Positions 41,710 through 48,826 of a DNA stretch of 64,000 nucleotides are shown here, piece after piece; positions within the stretch are counted from its first letter, which is position 1; each line of letters opens with the position of its first letter. Under the pieces are notes generated by a model that was not told the DNA's origin, did no database searches, and saw nothing but the letters and a program-made list of their open reading frames with translations. The stretch lies in NCBI RefSeq assembly GCF_928392795.1, contig NZ_CAKMTJ010000007.1:101505-165504 (forward strand), written 5' to 3'. Position numbers and translations under genes: made by a program. The stretch is from Rothia nasimurium (GTDB lineage: Bacteria > Actinomycetota > Actinomycetes > Actinomycetales > Micrococcaceae).

Positions 41710-42450
41710 CTACTTAATGAAGCCGCCTGCGCCGCCGACCAGCTCGATGTGGCCGGTTTCAACGTCGGCAGTTACCATCTTGGCAACTTCCTGGGCGAAC
41801 TCGTTGACGGTGTAGAGCTTGCCGGCTTCTTCGCGGCGGGCCTCAATGGCGCCGGGGTGCAGGCGGTTGAGTAGGGCCGCGGTGACGGTACCCTCAATCA
41901 TGTCGGCGGAGATAACCACCAGGGAGATGCCCTTTTCGGTGAGGGCGGGGATTTCTGCTAGCAGGGCGTCCTCGCCGGCGCGCTTGGACTCAGCAACCGG
42001 CTTGTACTCGGGCATAGTCTCTACTTCGCGGATGAAGTGGGCCTGGTGGCTGGTCACAAAGACGATGCGGCCGCCCTCAGGCATCTTTTCGGCTGCCAGG
42101 CGGGCCAGGCGCAGCTGGGAGTCGCGGTTGAGCACCATGGCGTAGTCGTCGGGCATACCGGCCTCCATGCCGCCAGAGGCGTTGAGAATGAGGTAGTCCA
42201 GGGAGCCGAAGTTCTCGATGGCAGCTTCTACCAGGGCGGCGGCGTCCTCAGCCTTGGTCACATCGCCCTGTACGGCAACAGCCTTGCCACCGGCTTCTTC
42301 AATGGCCGCAACAACCTTGGTGGCACGGGGTGCCTTAGAGCGGTAGTTGACGATGATGTTGGCTCCCTGGGCGGCAAGAATCTGGGCAGTGTCTGCGCCC
42401 ACGCCGCGGGAGGAACCGGTAATGATAATGGTCTTGTTCTGAAGTGACAT
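41710..42450 (-). CDS. SDR family oxidoreductase with atypical active site
   Basis: The 246-residue Rossmann protein has the NAD(P) motif ITGSSRGVGADTAQ and NASGGMEAG where NNAG is usual. The catalytic Ser region is VFVTSHQAHFI. The usual YxxxK is replaced by YKPVAESKRAGE, with Lys seven residues after Tyr. This variant pattern recurs in a group of actinobacterial SDRs, and the substrate is unknown. AGGA lies 6 nt before the ATG. It is downstream of fabG on the same strand, separated by a 179-bp gap that holds a large inverted repeat. Confidence 0.85.
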   Translation of the reverse strand: MSLQNKTIIITGSSRGVGADTAQILAAQGANIIVNYRSKAPRATKVVAAIEEAGGKAVAVQGDVTKAEDAAALVEAAIENFGSLDYLILNASGGMEAGMPDDYAMVLNRDSQLRLARLAAEKMPEGGRIVFVTSHQAHFIREVETMPEYKPVAESKRAGEDALLAEIPALTEKGISLVVISADMIEGTVTAALLNRLHPGAIEARREEAGKLYTVNEFAQEVAKMVTADVETGHIELVGGAGGFIK

Positions 42451-42497
42451 TCTGAGTCCTTATTAGCGCTGTATAAATGATTTGTTTAGGTAGCAGT

Positions 42498-42601
42498 GGG
42501 CGGTAGCTCCCCGGCAGCCGACTGGCTGGGGCTGGCATGAATCGCCTGTGAGCGATAGCGAACCGGCGAGAAGGTTAGTCGGCAGAGGGGAGCTACCGCC
42601 C
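42498..42601. repeat. Large inverted repeat between fabG and the SDR gene
   Basis: The left arm GGGCGGTAGCTCCCC (42498-42512) is exactly complementary to 42587-42601. After a short internal loop, CCGACT (42518-42523) pairs with AGTCGG (42577-42582). The intervening 53 nt contain a smaller ATCGC/GCGAT stem. There is no T-tract on either side, so it is not a simple intrinsic terminator. It could be a structured RNA element or a miniature mobile repeat. Confidence 0.7.
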
Positions 42602-42629
42602 TTCGCTGGCACACACCGCCCAGGCTGTA

Positions 42630-43337
42630 TTAGTGCCCCATGCCCAGGCCACCGTCAACGGGAATCACGGCACCTGAGATGTACCCTGCGGCGTCGGAGG
42701 CGAGGAAGAGGGCTACGTCGGCGATTTCTTTGGGTTCGGCGAAGCGGCGGGCGGGGATGGAGTCGGTGTACTGCTTTTTGAGGTCGTCGGAGAGTTCTTC
42801 GGTCATGTCGGTTTTGATGAAGCCGGGGGCGATGACGTTGGCGGTGATGTTGCGGGCGCCGAGTTCGCGGGTGATGGAGCGGGCCATGCCGACGAGTCCG
42901 GCTTTGGAGGCTGAGTAGTTGACCTGGCCGGGGTTGCCGTAGAGGCCGACGACGGAGGAGATGAAGATGATGCGGCCGCCCTTGTTTTTGAGTAGGCCCT
43001 TGGTGGCGCGTTGGGCGACGCGGAAGGCTCCGGTGAGGTTGGTGTCGATGACGGAGGTGAAGTCGTCTTCTTTCATGCGCATGAGCAGGGTGTCTTTGGT
43101 GATGCCGGCGTTGGCGATGACGACGCCTACGGGGCCGAATTCTGCTTCGACGGCGGTGAAGGCTACGTCGATGGAGGCTGTGTCGGTGACGTCTGCTTTG
43201 ACGGCGAAGAATTCTGCGGGGGGTTCGCCGGAGCGGTAAGTGATGGCGACGTTGTAGCCGGCTTTTTTGAATTCGGTGGCGATGGCGTAGCCGATGCCTC
43301 GGTTGCCGCCGGTGATGAGTACGGTGGGGTTGGTCAT
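42630..43337 (-). CDS. fabG: 3-oxoacyl-ACP reductase FabG
   Basis: The 235-residue classical SDR has TGGNRGIG, NAG in VVIANAGITKD, the catalytic Ser in ISSVVGLYGNPGQVNYSASKAG with YxxxK, and the C-terminal YISGAVIPVDGGLGMGH. It reduces 3-oxoacyl-ACP with NADPH in fatty acid synthesis. It is slightly shorter than usual between strands 2 and 3 (TYRSGEPPAEFFAVKADV), where family members normally have a longer helix. An AAGGTG ribosome site precedes the ATG. Confidence 0.92.
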   Translation of the reverse strand: MTNPTVLITGGNRGIGYAIATEFKKAGYNVAITYRSGEPPAEFFAVKADVTDTASIDVAFTAVEAEFGPVGVVIANAGITKDTLLMRMKEDDFTSVIDTNLTGAFRVAQRATKGLLKNKGGRIIFISSVVGLYGNPGQVNYSASKAGLVGMARSITRELGARNITANVIAPGFIKTDMTEELSDDLKKQYTDSIPARRFAEPKEIADVALFLASDAAGYISGAVIPVDGGLGMGH

Positions 43338-43476
43338 TGTTTCACCTTGTTGTGGGGTTTTGGTTCTGCCCCTATCTTACGCTCTTGAGAAAAAAGTGGT
43401 GGTTTGTTCAAGTAGGCGCGTGTTATTTGGCCTGTTGGGTTCGGTTAGAGTGTGGGGTGGGGTTGATGGTCGGGGG

Positions 43477-43482
43477 TAGACT
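43477..43482 (+). promoter_or_regulatory. Candidate -10 of the DUF3099-SURF1 operon
   Basis: TAGACT followed by 6 nt and a G at 43489. The first real gene starts at 43521 behind a good GAGGAGG, so the leader would be about 32 nt. Confidence 0.4.
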
Positions 43483-43520
43483 GGTGGGGTGAGTTTGTGC
43501 CTGTGTGAGGAGGTTTTCCG

Positions 43521-44036
43521 GTGGCGCAGAAGTATTGGACTGCTGAGGATTTGCAGGCTGCCGGTTACTCTTCGGGGGAGCCTGAGGTTTTTGAGATTAC
43601 GGACGCTGCTGAGCGGCAGTCTGTGGGGGTCAGTTCTCGGGCTAAGGTTTATGCTTTCAAGATGTTTTTGCGCATTGTCTTTATCATCGCTGCGGTGATG
43701 GTGGAGGGGGTGTGGCAGTGGGTGTGCCTGGCTGCGGCTGCGATTATTCCCTGGACGGCAGTGGTGGTGGCTAACGGTGAGGCTCAGCAGGGTGGCGGTG
43801 GGTTTTCTGCCATGCTGCCGCCGGAGCAGCAGGCCGCGATTGAGGCGGCGCAGGCTGACCGGGCTGCACGCGCTGAGGCTGCTCAGGGCCAGGGTTCTGA
43901 GGGTGCGGACGCCGGTGCTCACGATTCCCCGGCAGGTGGGGCGAGCACTCCCCCGGCTAACCCCTGGGCAGATTGTTCAGGTGAGCCTGTGATTATTGAT
44001 GGTGAAGTGGTTTTTGATGAGGATAGTAAGGGGTAG
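43521..44036 (+). CDS. DUF3099 family membrane protein
   Basis: The 171-residue protein begins at a GTG with GAGGAGG 7 nt upstream. The DUF3099 core is ITDAAERQSVGVSSRAKVYAFKMFLRIVFII, followed by two helices (about 47-64 and 67-84), with the conserved WQWVC and IPWTAVVVAN. The C-terminal 85 residues are an Ala/Gln/Gly-rich cytoplasmic tail ending in an acidic stretch. Function is unknown. The gene starts a run with a small Cys/His protein and SURF1, an arrangement common in Actinobacteria. Confidence 0.8.
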   Translation: MAQKYWTAEDLQAAGYSSGEPEVFEITDAAERQSVGVSSRAKVYAFKMFLRIVFIIAAVMVEGVWQWVCLAAAAIIPWTAVVVANGEAQQGGGGFSAMLPPEQQAAIEAAQADRAARAEAAQGQGSEGADAGAHDSPAGGASTPPANPWADCSGEPVIIDGEVVFDEDSKG

Positions 44037-44039
44037 CGA

Positions 44040-44282
44040 GTGGATATTTTAGGGTCTTTGAATCAGGGTCAGGCTGCTGCGGGTGAGCAGGGGCCTGATT
44101 TTGTGAAGTGTAGTCGTAAGGGCTGCCAGAAGCAGGCTCGTTTTGAGGTGCTGTGGAATAACCCGAAGGTGCATGCCCCGGGGCGGCTCAAGAGCTGGGC
44201 GGCCTGTGAGGAGCACGTGCAGTATTTGCAGGATTTTTTGGTGGCGCGTAGTTTTTGGAAGCAGACTGTCCCTCTGGGATAG
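44040..44282 (+). CDS. Small Cys/His protein (putative zinc-binding)
   Basis: The 80-residue protein carries KCSRKGCQKQA near residue 24 and WAACEEHVQYL near residue 53. This CX4C...CX2H set could bind one zinc ion. Homologues in Actinobacteria have been labelled acetone carboxylase, which the sequence does not support. The GTG start lies 4 bases after the DUF3099 stop, so the genes are coupled. The true role is unknown. Confidence 0.7.
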   Translation: MDILGSLNQGQAAAGEQGPDFVKCSRKGCQKQARFEVLWNNPKVHAPGRLKSWAACEEHVQYLQDFLVARSFWKQTVPLG

Positions 44283-44293
44283 GGTGGTTGCTT

Positions 44294-45262
44294 GTGAAGA
44301 AATACGGTTTTTTGCTCTCTGGTAAGTGGGTTGGCCTGTTTGTGCTGACTGTGGTCGCCTCGCTGGTATGCCTGTATTTGGCGAGCTGGCAGATGAGCCG
44401 TAAGGAGGCGCTTGATTTTTCGAATGAGCGTATTTCGCAGAACTATGATGCCGCTCCCCTGGATTTTGCGGACGATTCTAGCCTGTTTGCGTCCGCTCAT
44501 TCTGAGCTGCGCTGGCAGCCGGTGACCATGACCGGCCAGTACCTGAGTGAGCACCAGTTGCTGGTGCGCAACCGGCCCTATAACGGGTTGAACGGGTATG
44601 AGGTGCTGGTGCCTTTCCAGACCGACCAGGGCCATATTGTGGTGGTCAACCGCGGCTGGATGGAGGCTGCGTTTGGGGATGCCGGTTCGACGGCTTCCCC
44701 GGTGCCTGCTCCCCCGGCTGGGCAGGTGACGATTACGGTGCGTCTGGTGGAGGGTGAGATTGATACGGGTGCTTCATCGGTGGATGGGCAGATTAGCAGT
44801 ATTGACCTTCCCGAGGTTGCTGAGGTGACCGGTCTTGATCTCGATACGGTCAATTACGGTGTGATGGCTTCTGAGAGCCCGGCTCCGGCGAGCGCCCCGG
44901 TTGTCAAGGATAAGCCGGAGGAAGATTACGGGCCGAACCTGTCGTATTCGGTGCAGTGGTACTGTTTTGCGGCCATGTTCTATATTGCCTATTTCTGGTC
45001 TGCCCGCCAGAAGGTGCGCAACGATGAGCTCGATGCGCAGGTTGCCGCTGAGCTTGAGGCCTATTTTGGTCAGTTCTACGATGCTGATGGCACCTATATC
45101 GGCGATGAGGACGAAGAGGTGGTGCGCCGCCGCATGGAGTTTGTGGATGATATGCCCGCGCATATGAAGTCCATCGTGCGCCCCAAGGCCCCTAAGCGCA
45201 GTAAGAAGATTACCGATGAAGAGGTGGAGGACGCCCTGCTCGATGAGCAGCTCTACCGCTAG
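44294..45262 (+). CDS. SURF1 family cytochrome oxidase biogenesis protein
   Basis: The 322-residue protein begins VKKYGFLLSGKWVGLFVLTVV at a GTG and has two membrane helices (about 13-33 and 215-235) flanking a periplasmic domain. SURF1 motifs are ASWQMSRKE, RPYNGLNGYEVLVPF and VVNRGWM. SURF1 assists haem a insertion into the aa3 oxidase, which fits the ctaE gene in this window. After helix 2 there is an extra charged cytoplasmic tail of about 85 residues ending EDALLDEQLYR, longer than in proteobacterial members. Confidence 0.88.
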   Translation: MKKYGFLLSGKWVGLFVLTVVASLVCLYLASWQMSRKEALDFSNERISQNYDAAPLDFADDSSLFASAHSELRWQPVTMTGQYLSEHQLLVRNRPYNGLNGYEVLVPFQTDQGHIVVVNRGWMEAAFGDAGSTASPVPAPPAGQVTITVRLVEGEIDTGASSVDGQISSIDLPEVAEVTGLDLDTVNYGVMASESPAPASAPVVKDKPEEDYGPNLSYSVQWYCFAAMFYIAYFWSARQKVRNDELDAQVAAELEAYFGQFYDADGTYIGDEDEEVVRRRMEFVDDMPAHMKSIVRPKAPKRSKKITDEEVEDALLDEQLYR

Positions 45263-45286
45263 GCTTTGTGGGTGATTGAGAAAAGA

Positions 45287-45327
45287 AAATGCTCCCTTCC
45301 ACCGGTTCAGGGTGGAGGGGAGCATTT
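45287..45327. terminator. Terminator between SURF1 and xpt
   Basis: AAATGCTCCC pairs with GGGAGCATTT, with an inner TCCACC/GGGTGGA stem, between convergent genes. Confidence 0.85.
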
Positions 45328-45345
45328 CTTGAGCTGGTTGCTGTG

Positions 45346-45936
45346 CTACTGGGTTTTTTCTACCTCGTGGGTAAAGACCACTCCGTCGTCGGTGAAGTGG
45401 TCGATCATGGCCAGGGAGTAGACGTCGTAGCCGCGGTCGCGGAATTCTTTGCCGCCGCCCTGGAAGACCTTTTCGATGGCGATACCGATGCCGGCTACCT
45501 GGGCCCCGCCCTGTTCGCAGAGGTGGGTTAGGCCGTGCAGGGCCTGGCCGTTGGCGAGGAAGTCATCGATAATCAGGATGCGGTCCTCGGGGGTGACAAA
45601 ACGCTTGTCGACGCGGATGTCGTACTCGATTTTCTTGGTATACGAGAAAACCTTGGAGTGGTAGGTGTCGGTGGAGAGGGTTTTGGAGGAAATCTTCTTG
45701 GCAAAGACCATGGGCACGCCCAGGTGCAGGGCAGCGGTCATGGCCATAGAGATGCCGGAGACTTCGAGGGTGAGGACGCGGGTGATTCCAGCGTCCTTGA
45801 AGTGCTCGGCGAAGTCGCGGCCCATGTCCATCATGAGCTGGGGGTCGACCTGGTGGTTGACGAACTGGTCGACTTTGAGGATGTTGCCGGGCAGGATGCG
45901 GCCGTCGCGGCGGATGCGGTCTTCGAGGAGTTTCAT
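45346..45936 (-). CDS. xpt: Xanthine phosphoribosyltransferase
   Basis: The 196-residue PRTase has the PRPP-binding loop ILIIDDFLANGQALHGL and the VLTLEVSGISMAMTAALHLGVPMVFAKK segment, both typical of Xpt. It converts xanthine and PRPP to XMP. Its ATG overlaps the stop of the xanthine permease gene (ATGA), so uptake and salvage are translationally coupled. No upstream purine riboswitch could be recognised. Confidence 0.94.
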   Translation of the reverse strand: MKLLEDRIRRDGRILPGNILKVDQFVNHQVDPQLMMDMGRDFAEHFKDAGITRVLTLEVSGISMAMTAALHLGVPMVFAKKISSKTLSTDTYHSKVFSYTKKIEYDIRVDKRFVTPEDRILIIDDFLANGQALHGLTHLCEQGGAQVAGIGIAIEKVFQGGGKEFRDRGYDVYSLAMIDHFTDDGVVFTHEVEKTQ

Positions 45937-47276
45937 GCTGTTTTCTTCTTTCGGTCAACCAGGATGATGTTGAGCAGCAGGGCTGCCAGGGTTCCGGTGG
46001 AGATGCCGGAGGAGAGAATCATCTGCAGGGCGGTGGGCAGGTTGGCGAGCATGTCGGGGCGCACAGTCACGCCAATGCCCAGGGCGAAGGCCACCGAGAC
46101 GATGAGCAGTTCGCGGTCACCCAGTTCGATGGTGGTGAGGGTTTTGATGCCCTGGGCTGCGACCAGACCGAACATGATGACGCCTGCACCACCGAGGACG
46201 GGCTGGGGCATCACGGAAATCAGGGCTGAGAGCTTGGGGAAGACGCCGAGGATAGCCAGGATGATGCCTGCGGTAATCATGACGCGGCGGGAGGCTACCT
46301 TGGTGAGGGTAATCAGGCCGACGTTCTGGGAGAAGGCGGTGTTGGGGCCCGCGCCGAAAGCGCCTGCTAGAGCTGAGCCGACGCCGTCCGCAAGTACGCC
46401 GTTAGAGACGCGCTTGCTGTCGAGTGTGGCGCCGGAGGCCTGGCCGATAGCCATCATGATGCCGACCGTTCCGATGGTGGAGACGATGTAGGCGGGGACG
46501 AAGGCCAGGGTGGAGGCCAGGTCAAAGTGCAGGCCGTAGGCGAAGATGTTGGGCAGGGCGAACCAGGCGGCGTCTGAGACGACAGAAAGGTCAACTAGGC
46601 CCAGGGGGATGCAGACCAGGTAGCCGACGACCATGCCGATAAAGACGGCAGCAGCGCGCAGAATACCGCGGCCAAAGTGGGCGATCGCGAGGGTGAGGGC
46701 CATGACGCCGAAGGCAATGGTGAGGTTCTGCAGGGAGCCGTAGTCCTCGGAGCCCGCGCCGCCTGCTGCCCAGTCCATGGAGACCGGTAGCAGGGTGATG
46801 CCGATGAGGGCCACCACGGTGCCGGTAATCAGCGGCGGGAAGAAGCGCATCAGGGGCTTAATGAAGCGGGAGAGCACAATCTCAACTAGTGAGGCGCTGA
46901 TGGTGGCGGCCACGATTCCGGCCATGCCGAACTGGGAGCCAACCGCGATGGTGGGGTTGACGAAGGTGAAGTCGGTGCCCATCATGCCGGGCACGCGAGC
47001 GCCCACGGGGCCGATGCCGCGGGACTGGATGAAGGTGGTGAGGCCCGCGACGAAGATGGAGGCGCTGACCATCAGTGAGGTTTGGGCGACGTTAAAGCCG
47101 AGGGCGGTGCAGACAACCAGGGGTACTGCGATGATTCCGGCGAAGGCTGCCAGGATGTGTTGGAGCGCTAGCAGGATAGAGACACCGAGGGGTGGGGTGT
47201 CGTCGATCTGGTAGAGCATGTCGGTTGAAGTTTCAGCAGGGGCCTGGGGTTCTGACCCTTGGGTATGTTGGTTCAA
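45933..47276 (-). CDS. pbuX: Xanthine/uracil permease (NCS2 family, PbuX-like)
   Basis: The 447-residue transporter with about 14 helices has PPLGVSILLALQHILAAFAGIIAVPL, VGARVPGMMGTDFTFV and GAFGAGPNTAFSQNVGLITLT, the last being the NCS2 substrate site motif. Together with the coupled xpt it indicates xanthine uptake. The TTG at 47276 is the first start in frame; an ATG at 47219 (MLYQIDDTPPLG) is an alternative that fits the conserved domain. The 5' leader begins with a strong hairpin. Confidence 0.9.
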   Translation of the reverse strand: MNQHTQGSEPQAPAETSTDMLYQIDDTPPLGVSILLALQHILAAFAGIIAVPLVVCTALGFNVAQTSLMVSASIFVAGLTTFIQSRGIGPVGARVPGMMGTDFTFVNPTIAVGSQFGMAGIVAATISASLVEIVLSRFIKPLMRFFPPLITGTVVALIGITLLPVSMDWAAGGAGSEDYGSLQNLTIAFGVMALTLAIAHFGRGILRAAAVFIGMVVGYLVCIPLGLVDLSVVSDAAWFALPNIFAYGLHFDLASTLAFVPAYIVSTIGTVGIMMAIGQASGATLDSKRVSNGVLADGVGSALAGAFGAGPNTAFSQNVGLITLTKVASRRVMITAGIILAILGVFPKLSALISVMPQPVLGGAGVIMFGLVAAQGIKTLTTIELGDRELLIVSVAFALGIGVTVRPDMLANLPTALQMILSSGISTGTLAALLLNIILVDRKKKTA

Positions 47277-47312
47277 CGAAGGACTTTCGGTATGTAGTTG
47301 TGGTGGGTGTAA

Positions 47313-47366
47313 GGACGCTGGCCCCCGGCAGGGCTGCCGGGGCGGGGTGGTCCTAGTTTCAGTCTA
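47313..47366 (-). promoter_or_regulatory. Promoter and 5'-terminal hairpin of pbuX-xpt
   Basis: TAGACT (47361-47366) places the transcription start near 47354. From there the RNA folds at once into a hairpin with ends GGAC/GTCC and a perfect inner stem CCCCGGCAG/CTGCCGGGG (47313-47353). It is not followed by a T-tract. It could stabilise the mRNA or take part in purine control. Confidence 0.5.
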
Positions 47367-47434
47367 CGCTTCTTGCTCGCTCTGGGCGAACAATCCCCCG
47401 GTTTTGCCTACTCCGTGACCACCGGCGTCCTTTT

Positions 47435-47448
47435 AGAACAAATATTCT
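47435..47448 (+). promoter_or_regulatory. LexA-like (SOS box) palindrome upstream of the YdjM-like gene
   Basis: AGAACAAATATTCT is flanked by T and A to give TAGAACAAATATTCTA. It matches 10 of 14 positions of the Gram-positive SOS consensus CGAACATATGTTCG. It lies 60 bp before the start codon, overlapping possible -10 boxes TAAATT and TATGTT. Confidence 0.45.
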
Positions 47449-47507
47449 AAATTATGTTAAAGTGGTGCTTTCACTTCCAGAGGATTATTCATAAGGATCG
47501 CACCATC

Positions 47508-48239
47508 ATGATGGGTTATTCCCACTCCATTAGCGCAGCAGCAGCCTGGCTAGCCCTCAACGAGGCGGGAGTCCTGGGCATTGACGACCCCACCACCCTG
47601 GCCGTCACTACCCTAGCGGCTGCCGGTGCGGGCATGCTCCCCGATATTGATCACCATAACGGCACCATCGCCCACTCGATTCCGCCGGTCAGTCGCTGGG
47701 TTGCCCTGTTGGTGGGGCGACTTTCAGGCGGCCACCGCAAGGGAACCCATTCTTTAGTTGGCCTAGCAGCCTTTTGGGCCCTGGCCTTTTTTGCCGACCG
47801 CCTGACCTACGCGGGTATCCCCGTCCTAGCTCTGGCTCTAGCCGGTTTTGCTGGTGGCCTGGCCCTGCGTATCTTCAGGGCACCGGGGGGCTGGCTGGGG
47901 GCGCTCGCGGTTATTGCCGGAACCATCTATACCGATTCACTGGCTCTGATGCCCTGGGCGGTTCTTACCGGGGCGACCGCCCACATTCTGGGTGATGCCC
48001 TGACCACCCGCGGGGTTAACCCCTTCTGGCCCGTCACCATCAAGCCCGTTGTGCCCAGCAAGCTCTGGCGCAAGAGCGGCTACATGGCCCTACCTATCCT
48101 GGGTGATGCTGGCTCAGCCCGCGAGAACTTCCTCACCGCAGCCCTAACCGTCTATATCGGGGCCTACACCCTGGCCTTTTTCGGTTTCCTCACCAGCTAC
48201 CCCACCCAGCTGATCAGCGGCTTCTTCACAGGAGCCTAA
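47508..48239 (+). CDS. YdjM-like membrane-bound metal-dependent hydrolase
   Basis: The 243-residue protein from the ATG at 47508 contains MGYSHSISAAAAW near the N-terminus, LPDIDHHNGTIAHSI, GGHRKGTHSLVG and GATAHILGDALTTRGVNPFWP. These His/Asp motifs are spread among about six helices, as in the DUF457/YdjM family of inner-membrane hydrolases. The biochemical role is unknown. E. coli ydjM belongs to the LexA regulon, which gives weight to the LexA-like box upstream. AAGGA lies upstream of the start. The gene ends in a long hairpin. Confidence 0.85.
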   Translation: MMGYSHSISAAAAWLALNEAGVLGIDDPTTLAVTTLAAAGAGMLPDIDHHNGTIAHSIPPVSRWVALLVGRLSGGHRKGTHSLVGLAAFWALAFFADRLTYAGIPVLALALAGFAGGLALRIFRAPGGWLGALAVIAGTIYTDSLALMPWAVLTGATAHILGDALTTRGVNPFWPVTIKPVVPSKLWRKSGYMALPILGDAGSARENFLTAALTVYIGAYTLAFFGFLTSYPTQLISGFFTGA

Positions 48240-48253
48240 GACTTCAGGCAACA

Positions 48254-48289
48254 ACAGGGGCCCGGCACCGTATGGTGCCGGGCCCCTGT
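48254..48289 (+). terminator. Terminator after the YdjM-like gene
   Basis: A perfect 16-bp stem (arm ACAGGGGCCCGGCACC) encloses GTAT and is followed by CTTTC. It may also end the minus-strand transcript carrying the small ORF. Confidence 0.9.
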
Positions 48290-48382
48290 CTTTCACCCGT
48301 GTATCACTTCTATGTAGTCACTCATTGAGGTGAGGTGGGAAGGAAAACAAAAATATATCCGTGCCGCTGAGGCGAACGATGT

Positions 48383-48463
48383 TTAGTCTTCGGTCCAGAA
48401 AACGTCGACCTCTACGCCCTCTTCAGCGATTTCGGGGTAACGTACGTCGTGTGATTCCAGCAT
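48383..48463 (-). CDS. Unrecognised 26-residue acidic small protein
   Basis: An ATG at 48463 opens a 26-codon frame that starts MLESHDVRYPEIAEEG, ends DVFWTED, and stops with TAA at 48383. GAAAGGA ends 8 nt before the ATG, a better ribosome site than most genes here have. The peptide is very acidic (nine Asp/Glu against one Arg), with Tyr-Pro in the middle and Phe-Trp near the end. It lies alone in the 587-bp gap between two genes. A TTGACA promoter 270 bp upstream and paired leader regions precede it, and a hairpin follows. I recognise no family. Confidence 0.55.
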   Translation of the reverse strand: MLESHDVRYPEIAEEGVEVDVFWTED

Positions 48464-48732
48464 AGAATCATCCTTTCAAGGTTCGGCCCAACGTCGGTGT
48501 TGGATTTGTGTGCCGCCTCATCGGTGAGGCGGTGTTCTTGAGGTGCAGCTGGGGAAGATTGGCTTCCGAAGCTGGTATTTACTTTACGCCGCCCGGCTCA
48601 CCCTGCACCAGGGAAATAGTCCCGTTATCATTTCGTGACCTTTGTTTGGGAACAAAAAACCCACGAAACACACAGGCCTTTTTCGTAGAGTGTGGTGGCC
48701 CCAACAGTAGGCTTGCGTAAGAAACAGACACA
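48464..48732 (-). other. Structured leader upstream of the small ORF
   Basis: Between the predicted promoter and the small ORF lie about 270 nt with several short inverted repeats on the minus strand. They include ACCGCCTCA/TGAGGCGGC, CCAAC/GTTGG, GCTTC/GAAGC and CCCTG/CAGGG. No known riboswitch core was recognised. A longer minus-strand frame through this segment has no ribosome site. Confidence 0.4.
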
Positions 48733-48740
48733 CAAGCCTA

Positions 48741-48768
48741 TTTGTACGGACCAAAAAAGGGGTGTCAA
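48741..48768 (-). promoter_or_regulatory. Minus-strand promoter after the ABC-F gene
   Basis: A perfect TTGACA (48763-48768), a 16-bp spacer and TACAAA (48741-48746; a 17-bp spacing gives ACAAAT) lie immediately after the ABC-F terminator. The predicted transcript starts near 48733 and runs toward the small ORF. Confidence 0.5.
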
Positions 48769-48775
48769 CACAAGA

Positions 48776-48808
48776 CCGCCCCGCCCGGTCAGCTACCGGG
48801 CGGGGCGG
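48776..48808 (-). terminator. Terminator after the ABC-F gene
   Basis: A perfect 13-bp stem (CCGCCCCGCCCGG with its complement) encloses a 7-nt loop 18 bp downstream of the ABC-F stop. Confidence 0.85.
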
Positions 48809-48826
48809 GCGTCCGCTCATTCCTGC

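Noticed and set aside
43489..43698. Cys-rich leader ORF starting MSLCLC before DUF3099
   Set aside because: Although it starts at a predicted transcription start, it runs far into the DUF3099 gene out of frame, with no supporting feature.
43377..43922. 181-residue minus-strand frame opposite DUF3099
   Set aside because: It lies antisense to a recognisable gene, has Arg/Ser/His-rich composition typical of a shadow frame, and has no ribosome site.
44040..44282. Annotation as acetone carboxylase
   Set aside because: The 80-residue Cys/His protein shares nothing with acetone carboxylase subunits; the name is a propagated label.
47277..47453. Purine or xanthine riboswitch before pbuX-xpt
   Set aside because: Only a simple hairpin is visible; none of the conserved loop sequences of known purine or xanthine riboswitches was found.
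48671..48746. Imperfect direct repeat (ACACAGGCCTTTTTCGT and ACACAAGCCTATTTGTA)
   Set aside because: It is only partly matching and a single pair, and the second copy overlaps a promoter; it may be chance.
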